From positions 256,753,333 through 256,817,332 of the forward strand of contig OZ010793.1 of assembly GCA_963932465.1 (NCBI GenBank): a DNA stretch of 64,000 nt. Reading direction: 5' to 3'. This DNA comes from Maratus speciosus. Lineage: Eukaryota > Arthropoda > Arachnida > Araneae > Salticidae. Of this stretch, positions 43,904 to 55,189 are shown in pieces; positions within the stretch are counted from its first letter, which is position 1, and each line of letters begins with the position of its first letter. The position numbers and the translations under genes are program-made. The notes below the pieces were generated by a model. It searched no databases and was not told the DNA's origin. It saw nothing but the letters and a program-made list of their open reading frames with translations.

Positions 43904-44257
43904 GTGCCACAATCATACGTCAAGAGAATCCTGAGATCCAGGTTTCTAACGTCATGGCAGGAGTACTGGGACACATCAACAAAAGGCAGGCACACACACG
44001 AACTCATTCCTAAAGTTTCTCTTCAACTTTACCACCTCACGCCGTACACGACAAGCTTTCTGACGGGCCATGGCCCCTTCAAGGCCTACGTAGAGAGATT
44101 TAAGGGCGCCTCTTCCAACCTGTGTGAGTGCGGTGAGATGGGCACTGCAAGCCATGCCTACTTCCACTGTGAACTCACACGACGCTGGCACTTAAAACGC
44201 CCGGCATCTTCACCAGAAGGCTGGCTACATAATATACTTACACGCCCCTCCTACTAA
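43904..44257 (+). pseudogene. LINE ORF2 C-terminal region with CCHC-like motif
   Basis: In frame with the RNase H. TGHGPFKAYVERFKGA is followed by LCECGEMGTASHAYFHC, a Cys-x-Cys...His...Cys arrangement common at the C-terminus of I/R1-type ORF2 proteins. The frame ends naturally at TAA 44255-44257. The motif probably contributes nucleic-acid binding; this is inferred from the family. Confidence 0.85.
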
Positions 44258-44552
44258 ACAAACTAAAACACATCCATAAACACCTTTTTGAAATTTTAAT
44301 AGTAACTATGTAGCCTGGGCATGCAGCAGTTTCAGCTGCCCCTTGTCGCCAGGTAATTTTGTCGCGCATTCATCCGCCTCTTGTCGCGTAGGGGATGTGT
44401 TCCCTGGCGGAACGAATCTTGTTTTGTAATTTGTTTCGCCTTTCTTCTGTTACCTGACCCCTGTCGCGTTAGGTTTTTTTTTTTTTCACCTGGCAGGTGC
44501 GGCCCTGACACGGGATTTTATATACACGAGTTGGAACCCGTCGAAATACGAC
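44258..44552 (+). other. LINE 3' untranslated region
   Basis: A GC-richer stretch with CTTGTCGC repeated near 44340 and 44380 and CTGTCGCG near 44461. It ends without a poly-A tail just before the candidate 9-bp target duplicate at 44553. The frame 44381-44581 runs through it and is not a gene. Confidence 0.7.
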
Positions 44553-44752
44553 GAATTAAAATGTTTAGAATTGAACTATGATATCGAATCTATAATAAAC
44601 CTACAAAAATAATTACAATAAAAAATTCATGTTGCATTGGTTGTCTAACTCTTAAAACAAATAATGTTTTTAACCTAAAACTACCAAAATATTATTTTCA
44701 CAAACTTCAACTGCTTAGATTATTGAAAAATTAAACTGTATTAGAATACGTA

Positions 44753-47594
44753 CACTCTAAATTAAAATGTCTGAAATTCAGACACTTAAGTGTCTGAAAT
44801 GGAGTGTTCAATTTTCAGACATTTTAAAATGTCTGAATTTTTTCAGACACTTTTTGCGTCTGAATTTCAGACACTTCAAACGTCTGAATCGCATCCATTT
44901 TTTTTGTAAGCATCATACGTAGCCATGTTTGACCACGTTGAATCCTGGAAAAATATTTGGCTGTGGTCCTGCCCCCCCCCCCCCCCCCCCCCAATACAGC
45001 TTAATTTTTTTGGTGCTCTCAGTTTTGGTATACAATTTTCGTTACGTTGATAAATCTTGATAAATCTTTTACGACATTGTACTGATTATAATCAATATCT
45101 TGAACTTCAGGAGTAGAACAAGATTAAAAAACAAAAAATATTTATCTAAATATTAGATTTTTTAAAATTTATTTTGTTTTTAACCTTATTTTACTTTAAA
45201 AGTTCAAAATATTGATTATAATCAGTACAATTTCGAAACAGATTTAAAATATAAGCTTTACAAATATTGCACATCAAATTTGGGGGCACTACAGTCGTAG
45301 GGGGACGGGGCACTTCCCAGTTTGCCCTTCTTTTAATCAAGAAGTACTTTTGCAAAAAACGCAACCCTGCATTATAGTTGTCTAAATTGAGATATCCGGT
45401 ATTCGGGAGTATCCGTTGTGGAGGTTAATGGACATTCTCGAATAGCGAACACCTCTATTTAACGAATACTTTTTTAATCAGCAGACATACATATTTGTAT
45501 ATTTTTACCTCAAAAAAGTAGACATCTCCAATTATCGGACAAATTCCGCGGTCCCGAAGTGTTCGCTATTAAGGGCTTTTAAGGTACATAGATAAATATA
45601 TATATTTTATAATCTTGTCCTACTCTAAAAGTTCAAAATATTTATTGTACTCGGTTGAATGTGGAAAAAGATTTAAAATATCAGATGTACGAAAATTGCA
45701 AAAATCCCCCCCCCCCCCAAAAAAAAAAAAAATGAAAATATAAAAAAATATATTGCCACATAGGCAATTTTACATATACATCACTTGATAATCACAACAG
45801 CCATTTAACTATGAATAATGAAAATAAATAAATAAATATTCTACTTTAATAACATTGGGGAAAAAATGACTTTGGTATTTTGTTTAATATATTTGCGTTT
45901 TTAAACTTGTCCTACTCTAAAAGTTCAAAACTTTCATTATAATCAGTGCAAGATTTAAGATATCAGCTTTAGAAAAATTCATGCAAAATCCCCCCCTCCC
46001 CCCCCCCCAAAAAAAAAATGAAAATACTTATTTAAAAATTATGTTTTAAAAAAATTTATATTTCCACATGGGCAAGTTTTTATGTAGATCAGAGGGTACT
46101 CACAAAAGCTATTCAACTATCAATAAAAACAAATAAGTGCATATTCTATATTAAAAACATGAGGAAAAAAATAACTTATGATTTCCAAACTTCTTTCGTC
46201 TTAAATATATACAGTAACATCTGTCATTTTTGTATTTTTCGTATAAGTGCATATAAATAAAGTTACCACAATTTTAAATACGAAATCTAGTTAGAGGTTT
46301 TTACTTTTTCCCATTATAAATTTCAAATTACTTTTTTATTAAAAATAATAAAAAAATCAGTATTAGAGTTGATTGCAAATCAAATACATATGTATATTTT
46401 TACAGGCAGCTGCATATAATAGACCAGTCTCATTTACTTTATTTATCTTTTTTTAATCTGTGGTTTTATGCCAGGAAGTAAGAAAGCATTAGGTTATCTT
46501 TCAAAGTTTTTTTTTTTCTTTACTTCCTTGTGGCCGTCATTTACTGCGAGATAAAAATTATCCATTGAAACTAAGAACTGACATTGAATATATAATTCGT
46601 AATAAAAAAGAACGTCATAAGTTTAAAAATATATACTTCTAGAATTAGTGGGGTTTTTTGCGAACAGATTCAAAACTAATTAAATTTCATGCAGGATTTT
46701 GTTTAGTACAATAAATAAAATCATAAAATACACTAATTTTACTACTATAAAGAAACTTACTTGAGTTGCTGCAAGAGGTAAGAAATATTCCTCGATTTGA
46801 AATTTTAAAAACTATCACAACCACAGTGAGGGAGAAAGACTTTCATCAGTTTAAAAGGTAATCCCATAATACATCCGACTAGCCATATTTAAAGAATGAG
46901 ATGTTTCATCCTAAAAACAGGACCCGCCAGACAAAAGTTTCTTTTTTTTTGCCAGCTTCGACAGGACGAAGATGAATAACACAATATTATTGATATAAAT
47001 TGATACGAGTTAACACTAAGCCCATTGCACACGCTTTGTAGAATTTCCGGGTGTAATCTTCAACCGTCGTCTACTTCTGTTCTGTGTCTATCCCGCCCTT
47101 GTATCGACGACAGCTTCTAAGAGACATTTGATGTCGAGCACACACGTCAGATGTATGTATTCAATAAATAAATAATCCAAGTTAATACGAATTAAAATCA
47201 CAGTACTTCACATTTCGCAAAAAACGAATTAAAATACACGCGTACATAAAAACAAACTTTGTTTGAATTACAACGTATACCACTTCGAACGAAGACATCT
47301 AAAACGCATGCGCAACTGGGAGTGCTAGTGCCCCCTGGTGGTTATTGCGTCGGAAGAATCAAAACGTCTTAAATTAAGACACGTTTAAAGCAATGAAGTG
47401 TCTTAAAATAAGACGTTTGCGGATATTTTAGACATTATTCTCAGTTCGTTTACATCATGGTCATAGTAAGACGCTTATGTATCTTAAATTAAGACATCTA
47501 TAGTGTCTTAATTTTCAGATTAAGACACTTAAGTGTCTAAAATTCTTTTTCAGTCACATATGTGTCTAAATTTAAGACGCTTCTATTTGCAGTG
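44753..47594. mobile_element. TA-flanked element with palindrome-packed ends
   Basis: The ends are CACTCTAAAT at the left and, inverted, CACTGCAAAT at the right, flanked by TA on both sides (44751-44752, 47595-47596). Both subterminal zones are packed with short palindromic motifs: GTGTCTGAA/TTCAGACAC at the left (44767-44890) and GTGTCTTAA/TTAAGACAC at the right (47367-47585). The two ends share the GTGTCT core but differ in the next bases. The 2.6-kb interior holds C runs, degenerate repeats and no transposase frame. The target suggests the Tc1/mariner superfamily. Confidence 0.7.
45085..46020. repeat. Degenerate internal repeats of the 44.75-47.6 kb element
   Basis: A block containing CTTGTCCTACTCTAAAAGTT, TTATAATCAGTxCAA and TTTAAxATATxAGxTxTA occurs near 45184, 45613 and 45905; the last two are 292 bp apart. 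Each of these two is followed by a C run (near 45705 and 45989). An inverted partial copy lies at 45085-45150. A short inverted pair AATAGCGAACAC / GTGTTCGCTATT (45441 and 45559) lies between them and resembles pogo-type ends. Confidence 0.6.
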
Positions 47595-47596
47595 TA

Positions 47597-48205
47597 ATCA
47601 AATAAATGAGTAATTATGTTGAAGTTATCGATTGAGGCTCTTATGTTTGTTTTTACGGGGTGAAAAATTAGTAAAAAGGATTTTGCTTTGTCAAATCATA
47701 AAATTTTCCCCCATAAAATCTAAACTGCACGTTATTTTCACATTCTAAAAATTTACACACGCACCACTCAAATTCACTATTTAAAAGTATTTTAACGCGC
47801 AATACATCATTAATGAATGTATTTTCAAACTTAAAGTCACGTTTGTCCAATAAAACTTTTCATGTGAACATACGCATAAAGTTCTAATCTCAGTATCATT
47901 CAGTACCATTCAGAAATTTACCTTTAATTGCCATAGTATTGGCCATTTAGTATTGTAATTTAAATGAAAATCGAATTTCAAAGTTATTTCCATGTATTAA
48001 CATTTAGTATTGGTCAAATATTTAGTTTTATCAAAGAAAATTATCGTTTTGTTTTAAATATGACATCATTTATACTCACTGAATCAATTTGCCTAGCGTC
48101 TCAAACTCAGTATCAGCATAATGTAAAAATATTGAAATATCCTCTTCAATCTTTTGATTTATGAAGAAGAATGCGTGTGTTTTTTAGTGGCTGATGTCAT
48201 TTTCT
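47597..48205. other. AT-rich non-coding DNA
   Basis: No gene supported; the frames at 47668-47850 (minus) and 47964-48164 (plus) have no recognisable features. Confidence 0.4.
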
Positions 48206-48209
48206 GTTA

Positions 48210-48520
48210 AAAAATTAGAAAAAGTTACTTTTATTTGTAATGTGAAAATGGCATCCGTAAGGATATAAGCGATAAAAATAAATAAACCATGACTATTAAC
48301 CTTTACTTCTAATAGAAATGGAGTACTTCAGTTGCCACAATTACAAAATTGGTACTAAAAGCTATAAAAAAAAATTAACATCTCAAATATAAATTGAGAT
48401 AGAGCTTTCAAACAAATTGCATTTAAAAGTACATTTTTCCCCTATACGACGGTATAAAAATTGAAATTGGTGCGATGTTTAGAAGTTTAAAAATTTGCAG
48501 TAGCGAAAATTGCAAAACCG
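48210..48520 (+). repeat. Dispersed repeat family E, copy 2
   Basis: Direct-orientation diverged copy of 34550-34870: AGAAATGGAGTACTT at 48315, then TTTCAAACAAATTGCATTTA and GACGGTATAAAAATT, with a GCGATGxTTAGAAG block after it in both copies. Confidence 0.65.
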
Positions 48521-49334
48521 AAATTTCATTTCAAATTTCAAAGTGTTGCCATTCGCTGAATGATGTATGCGTTACGAACAGATATGTTTGTCCTTTATAA
48601 TATAGATATAAGATGCAGAATTACCATTTACAGGGGGCTCCAAACTGTTAGACATTTGACGAGCAAAAAATCGGCATAACAGCTTACGCGCACGATTACA
48701 AAATAAGTATCGCAACTAGAATGAAAATATTGGTGCCTACTTATACTTCACGTTGTAATAATTACCCTGAACCTAAATAAATTTGTATTTAAAGCTTTTT
48801 TATATTTTTAATACAAAGTTGTATTTAGCTAATGCAAAATTAAGAAAATTTCAACAGTATAATCACCTAAAAATTTTTTTTGAACAATAAAAAGGAAATT
48901 TTAGGTTCAGTTTATACAGACTAACATGAAACATATGTTTTGAAAATTTCATGAAACAATATTCATAAGTTTTTGAGATATCGTGCGCGTTATGCCCAAA
49001 AACGTCATTTGGAGAAAAATGGTTTCAAAGTTTCCGAAACGACCCTTCAGCTATTGAACGTGTATAAATGTAAAAGACATAACTTCAGTTCTAATAGGAA
49101 TTTCAAGGAAACAATTATATCAAAATGTTCAGAAAAGATAGGAGTTTAACGTCTAAAAAAATTAAAATTTCGAAAATTTTAAAGCTTTAAGAGTTCTAAG
49201 ACCCCTTAATAAAGACGATCGGGGGGGGGGGGGGCACTATCCTCTACAGACTTGGTTTCCTTGTCTGAGCAGTCCCTCTTAGTCAATCAAAGAATTGATC
49301 TTCAAATATTAAAAATGTGAGATCAAAGAATTTT
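48521..49334. other. Non-coding DNA
   Basis: No gene or element end recognised. A G run of about 14 lies at 49219-49232. Confidence 0.4.
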
Positions 49335-49945
49335 TCCGGGAGATATTCTTATTAACAAATTAATATTGGCCACATTGGTTATAATGATGTCTAACGTTCC
49401 AATATTTCCTTCATTGGAAATTCTTTCAAAGGAATGTCAATATTGGTTAACACCTTGGAGACGAGCGACCGGTATTCGTGCCGCGTAAGGTGTTCAGAAT
49501 CGGTGATTATTCTGACCAGTAAATTCTTATTCTAAATTTTTCCTTATTTAATCCAAGCATTTTCCCGATACAATTAGGCAAAAATTTCTGTTTTAAAAAA
49601 CCGGTGATTAAAGATTAAAAATTCTGTAAAAGACGCTCGTCCCGAAGGGGTTAAATTAAGAATCAGGTTGCATTAATACTGTTTGCAACGGAATGTCATT
49701 ATTGCAGAAATATTGGCCTACACCGGACATATTAACAAAAAAATTCCAATGTTTTAGAAATATTAACTTTACATGAAACATTGGCATTCAAAGGGCTAAA
49801 TATTTTTTACCAATATTGGTGCAATATTGGTAAAACGTAAACACCCAAATGTTGGGGCAATATTTCATGCCAGTATTGACCAAAATATAGCAAATGATAT
49901 AGCCAATACAAACAATATATGACCATTATTGTTTGCTACTAAGGA
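49335..49945. repeat. Block rich in CAATATTG palindromes
   Basis: CAATATTGG, CCAATATT, GCAATATTGG and near variants recur at least ten times in about 400 bp once the inserted MITE at 49451-49650 is removed. The layout is like the GTGAC and GTGTCT clusters elsewhere in the window. The outer ends and target duplication were not identified, so its status as an element is inferred. Confidence 0.55.
49451..49650. mobile_element. Short TTAA-target MITE (200 bp)
   Basis: TTAA flanks both sides (49447-49450, 49651-49654). The left end reads CACCTTGGAGACGAGCG and the inverted right end CCCCTTCGGGACGAGCG, so 13 of 17 positions match. It is inserted in the CAATATTG block. Target and size again fit piggyBac-type MITEs. 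Confidence 0.8.
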
Positions 49946-50122
49946 TCTAATAACAAGGATTCTCAAAGTAATAATAATAATCTAAAACTTGTGATATTTT
50001 ATTTCGAAATGTTACAGAAAATATTATTTTATCCAATATCTTTACCGTTTCATGATATGCTCAAGGTATGCTTCAATTCCATATGTTAGATGCCATATTT
50101 GACTTGAATATGAAACCATATG

Positions 50123-50955
50123 CAGTCGAACCTCGTTATCCCGACACTTTAATGACCAGAAAAAAGTGTCGTCATAAGCGGAGTGTCGTGGTAACCAGAG
50201 TTGGAGAAAATTATGTTTGGGAAAAGCTGTATTTTTAATAAATTTAAGAAAATTTTAAATTCATAGCTTGTTTTTGCAGTTGCAATACAACATTATTGTT
50301 AAACAAAATAAACACCAAAAACAAAATTGAAAAGAATAAAAATCAGATTTATGATAACTTGTTTTTTTATTATTACATGAAATATTTATGAATTAAGGTT
50401 TGCTTATCTCTAGATGTGCTTTCTATAATTATTTTTTTAATATCATACAATGAATTGTAATCAATATTCGGTGTTTCAGAAACGGATGTTACACAATTTC
50501 TGATCGTTTCAACGCAATGCAATGCTTAGGTTTTTGTGGGATGAAAAACACCGTGTAAGGACAAAAAGCTCCGCCGGACCAGAACAAAAAGACCGCGAGT
50601 AGACTGATACGTCTATCCGGACCTTAAGTGGGTCATTCATAGTGTGTGGGTTTATTTATTCAGATAAAGGATTGAAGTAAAATTTCTAATTTATCTGAAT
50701 TGATATTTTAGACACTTTTGTGGAAAGTTTGGCTAAGACATTTCTTACCACTAAATTTTAGTGCTTATAAGATGGATTATGAAAAATGGACAAATTTCCT
50801 AAACATCGGGATATCCGGAGTTGAAAATTATTCAATGATGTAAAATCCGGAGTTTATTTACATTAAAATCATATACAGAAAATCGGGACTTGAAAAACTG
50901 ACGTGATAAGCGACGTGACATGAAAACAGGGTGTCGGGATAACGAGGTCCGACTG
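50123..50955. mobile_element. pogo/Tigger-like non-autonomous element
   Basis: The ends are CAGTCGAACCTCGTTATCCC and, inverted, CAGTCGGACCTCGTTATCCC; similarity continues through GACAC. CAGT-GAACCTCGTTAT is a known type of pogo/Tigger terminus. The right flank is TA; the left flank is TG, probably a mutated TA. Subterminal AAGCG-GTGTCG/GACGTGACA strings lie inside both ends. At 833 bp it has no transposase; it would be mobilised by a pogo-family DDE enzyme. Confidence 0.85.
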
Positions 50956-51940
50956 TATTAAATAACTGCCAGCTATACGTTCTCTTTAAATGTTCCCTTT
51001 CATAGATGTCAACTTCAAAAGATGGCTTTTTTATTAATCAAAGTGTAGGTAAAAATTTTGTCAGTCGACCGGTATTTTTTGAAATCTATTCATTCATAAA
51101 AAAAAAAAAAAAAAAAAAAAACTAATGCTGTTGCTACCGGAATCGAATGTATTGAGATCTTTTTACTTTCTCGGATTGCATATAAAAACATGAAAACGTG
51201 TAGTTTTATAGGGAAATGTATGATAAACACGTTAAAGTAAATAGTTTTAAATCAAATAATTAATTTTAAGCGCTATTATTTAAATTTGAAATAACCCTTT
51301 TCATTCAGCGTTGTCAGATAAAAAAAAAGCCCACATAATAATACTTCCAAACACTTTTCAATTAAAAAAATTACGCATGATTGCTAAAAAAAAGAAATAA
51401 AATTTTAAATTGTGTGCAAAAAGCATTCATGGGTGAAAATTACTATTGAAACCATTGTTTTTTTTTTTCCAATTTTGCCGGGTAACGATATTTTAAATGA
51501 TCGTAACTTCTGAATGATATGCTTTTCATATAAAACTTAACAAGATTTTTATTTCTACATCTATACCTCCAAAATCTGGATCCACGCCAAATTGAACCTT
51601 TGTATTCCCGTTTTGCATATCTGCAACATAACCAAAAGCCAATGTTACCTATACAGTGGTCTTCAAAAGACGATTTAATTTATTGCTGCTGTCTTCCAAC
51701 CCAGTAATTAATATAAATTGCTCATGGAATTCTCAACACACGGCGATACTAAGTAAACGTTTCATAATAAAGTTTTATTTATCATTTAATTGGTTTCACA
51801 TCATTATTGCTAAAATTAATTTTGTAAATTTTGTAAAATTAAAAAGGCTGGACACGTTCAAAAATAGATTTTAAAATTTGTATTAGAAAAATGACAATAC
51901 CATTTATGAGAATTATGTAATTTTCTGTTCCTTTCAGATA

Positions 51941-52962
51941 TGGGGCATTTTCACAATCTTTTGACTTTTCAGGAATAAAAATCTAATGAAATTAAACTTA
52001 CTAAAATAATACTTTGAACTTATAGTTGCATTTTACTTACCATTTTACCGCTATAACTTTTTATTTTCTTCTAAATTTTTACTTATAAGGAATTTGCATA
52101 GTATCCACAGAGTATTCAAATAAGAAATAATAACAATGTAGTATTTTTAGTACAAAATTTTGGTATAACATTGTCTTAAAGGGGTGTTAAAGATGGGACG
52201 GTAAGAAAAAAAAGAGGACGGTATAGGAAAACAGGGACGGTAAGGGACAAAAAAAGGGATGGTAAGGAAAATTACCACCTATTTTTAATTGGTTTTTAGA
52301 AACGATTATTTACATTGGATTAAATAAGAAAAAAATTAATTTACCTCGAAAAGTGCAGGAATAAACCTTGGGCACGGTAAGACTACCAATAAAGCCACGA
52401 TGCTTGAAATTGATATTTGAATGCTGATTTAAATTCTGCAATAAATTTCCTTTCAAAGAATTTTAAACATTCTTTCTCTAGCATACTTCTGCACGAGACA
52501 AAGTTGAGAAAAATTCTGTGGCTGCATCTGAAGTTACTTTCTGTGTAAGTTTAGTAAGAGGGATGGTAAGGAATCTAAAACTGAGGAACAGAGTTAAAAA
52601 AATAATAACAACCCTAAAAATGAGTGCAGGTTAATTTTTTGCTACATATTTATATAAAAACAATAGTCTCAGTTTCGGAAAAGATATACATGGAATTACT
52701 TTTATTGAAACGATTTTATACAGACAGCTCCAAATTTGAAAATCCGCATGAGGGACACGGGACGGCATAGGAATTTCGTGGTATATTTGGACCCCCAACA
52801 TTGTCCAAAACTTATTTATCTCGTTAATATTGTTATGCAGTCATGCAATGAGATGTTTTCCAGTATATATATATATAAAAAACAAGAATATGTACTACAA
52901 TAAAAATTATTATTCAGGGACAGAAAAATATAGAAAAGTCTAAAGTTTGTGAGAATGCCCCA
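51941..52962. mobile_element. TA-flanked element with about 30-bp inverted ends
   Basis: The left end reads TGGGGCATTTTCACAATCTT and the inverted right end TGGGGCATTCTCACAAACTT; both continue TTxGACTTTTC. TA lies outside each end (51939-51940, 52963-52964). The interior has several GGGACGGTAAG/GGGATGGTAAG strings between 52190 and 52570. No transposase. TA target suggests Tc1/mariner-type mobilisation. Confidence 0.75.
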
Positions 52963-52971
52963 TATATGAAA

Positions 52972-53101
52972 AGCCCTTTTCACTCAATATTTGTTTTTTT
53001 ATTTTCTACTTTTTTAAAATTATTTTTTACATACTTAAAATAGTGTATTCTAACATTTGAGTAAATATTTATAAAATCGGAATTGTTGAGTCACAAAGGG
53101 T
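52972..53101. mobile_element. Small MITE-like inverted repeat
   Basis: CCCTTTTCACTCAATA near the left edge and, inverted, CCCTTTGTGACTCAACA at the right, followed by TTAA. The left flank is not TTAA, so the target site is decayed or the left edge is misplaced. A similar CCCTTTTCATTCAGC string occurs at 51296. Confidence 0.35.
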
Positions 53102-53104
53102 TAA

Positions 53105-55000
53105 CGTATTGTAACAGAAAGTTTTTGGAACATGAATTGTAGTCGTAAAATTAGATGCGAGTTTTTAAAACAAGCATTGAACGTTTATAAAAGAGTGTAT
53201 TAAAAAAACTGCTTTTACTTATACTTTATTTCGGTTTATCCCTAAACGTTCTTTTACTTGTATTTTCTTGCTATAATTTTCTGGTGTCCATTTAATGTAA
53301 AATTGCTAACAAAATACTGAAACTTTGATATTAATAATTTCAAAGAGTAAAATGCACTTGTTTGAATAGGGTGTGGAAATCCTTTTGTAAATCTTAATTC
53401 ACTCTCGTTTGTATCACGCCTGCTAATGTAATAAATACTGTCTTTTCTAGTAACTCGTGTGTGATTGAAGGTCAGAGATTCACGTGTCTTTGATGTGATT
53501 TGGGCGTCGGGTGATTCTTTCTCAGCGTAATTCGAGAGTCTATAGAATAAAAATCCAATTTCTTGCCAATCACTGTTGTTTGCATATTCTGTGAAACTTT
53601 CTTTTTAGTATGACCGTGCGTCACTGTTGACGTCAGTAATAAAGAGTAATGTTAAAGACATGGATCTCATCAAAAACGTGAGGTTTTGCTTCTTTTTACC
53701 CTTATATTATTTTTCTCATTACGCCTTGTTTGTTGAAGAGACGGCCTGGGAAATGGAGTTAGATTTTAATGAAACGAAATATGGATATAATAAATTATAT
53801 AATATGTATTCAGATATGTTGTTCATTGGAACCTATGTATGAAAAACGTATAATCACACTGTTTCAATTAGATGTCTGCACGGACCACCAAATTCGGGCT
53901 TGGAATGGCACGGTTATTTTTTCATAGTTCATGGCCTATCCTGATCCGAATAAAAAACGACGAAATTAGACCTGACTCAAGGGAAAAAAACATAAGAAAA
54001 AAGAAAAAGCTCAGTTTTTTAAACCAACATGATATTACAATTGCAATTAAAAGAATATTTAATTTAATTTTCAGCTTATACGCTCGAAAATTATGAAATA
54101 AGCAATAACATTGTTATTGATTACTTAGATAAATACATTCAAACTCATTAAGAAAATATATGTAATTTAAAAAGAAAGAAACTGCTGTTTAAAAGAAAGT
54201 CAATAAAGAAAAATGTATTTTCCAATAACGGAAAATGTATTTTTCTTCTTAAACATTTCTCTGTAATTTATCAAACCAAAATATATTTATAAAGATTTCT
54301 TTAATAAATGTACAATATCACACTTTTACTTTCACACACAGACGGCACATTAACACACACAAAGAGAAAAAAAAGAAAGAAAGAAAAAAGAAAAGAAAGG
54401 CTGATCCGGCATGGCTTGGAAAAATTACTTTCTAGGCTTGGGGCTGATTCGAGTTTAATAAAAGAAAATAGCCCCAAGCACAAGCAGACCTTTGTACAAC
54501 ACAGCAAAATAATCTGGATATATAGAAATAAAGATGACCTAAACGGTCATCTTTATTTTGACCATATAGGGCCCAACACTTTTAAAATGAAAAAAAAAAA
54601 AAACTTTAAATTTAAATCTCGTTCTTAAAAATTTTAAACTCATACAAAATTTTAAAGAAATTTTTAAAGAATCCTTCTCTTTTTAATTCTGCTTTTGATA
54701 AAAGTAAGTATACTTATTTTTTATGAATTTTGAGTATAAATAGATGTATTTATTTTTAGTTCGTGCAGGATAACAATATACTTTCGGAAAAAAAAAAAAA
54801 TCCTTTCTTTCAATAATAAAAATAAATATTACATAAATGCTTAAAAATAGTAAACGTTTTAGAAACAAAACAAATGCATTTTTTAAAAGAATATTTATTG
54901 AAAGATCAAATGACGTGAGGTATCTGAAATTCTTTTTTACAATGATTTTGGTCTTTTACGAAATTTCGAATGCAGTTTTAATTCAAATATCACTACAAAT
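53105..55000. other. AT-rich non-coding DNA
   Basis: No recognised gene. TTAGATGTCTGCACGGACC near 53868 resembles the end of the hAT MITE at 13.9 kb, but its partner end was not found. The 71-codon frame at 53627-53842 and the Lys-rich frame at 54308-54628 have no family features. Confidence 0.45.
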
Positions 55001-55007
55001 AATTTGT

Positions 55008-55185
55008 AATACTATTATTATTATTACTATTATAATTATTATTACTATTACTATTATTGTTACTATTATAATTATTATTGCTATTATTATCATTAATATT
55101 ACTAGTATTATACTTATTATTACTATTATCATTATTATTTGCTGTTATAATTATTATTACTATGATTATTATTATTACTAATTAA
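55008..55185. repeat. (TTA)n / (TAC) microsatellite
   Basis: A run of about 170 bp of trinucleotide repeats mixing TTA, TTG, TAC and ATA steps. The Ile-rich frame across it (54837-55181) is produced by the repeat. Confidence 0.9.
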
Positions 55186-55189
55186 CAAA

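Larger units (their letters stand above)
39207..44552 (+). mobile_element. I-superfamily non-LTR retrotransposon (LINE), 5' truncated
   Basis: Order on the plus strand: ORF1 C-terminal zinc knuckles, APE-type endonuclease, RT, RNase H, CCHC-like C-terminus, GC-richer 3' untranslated region. An RNase H after the RT with CCHC ORF1 places it among the I/Loa/R1-type LINEs. It starts inside ORF1, as expected for 5' truncation. Codon use is much more GC-rich than the surroundings. Damage is mostly single-base, plus a 0.9-kb insertion at 40666-41570. Minus-strand frames (39151-39766, 41685-42786, 42970-43311, 43976-44191) are shadows. Confidence 0.92.

Noticed and set aside
54837..55181. 114-codon frame with Ile/Thr-rich C-terminal half resembling membrane segments
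   Set aside because: The hydrophobic part is the direct translation of a TTA/TTG/TAC microsatellite.
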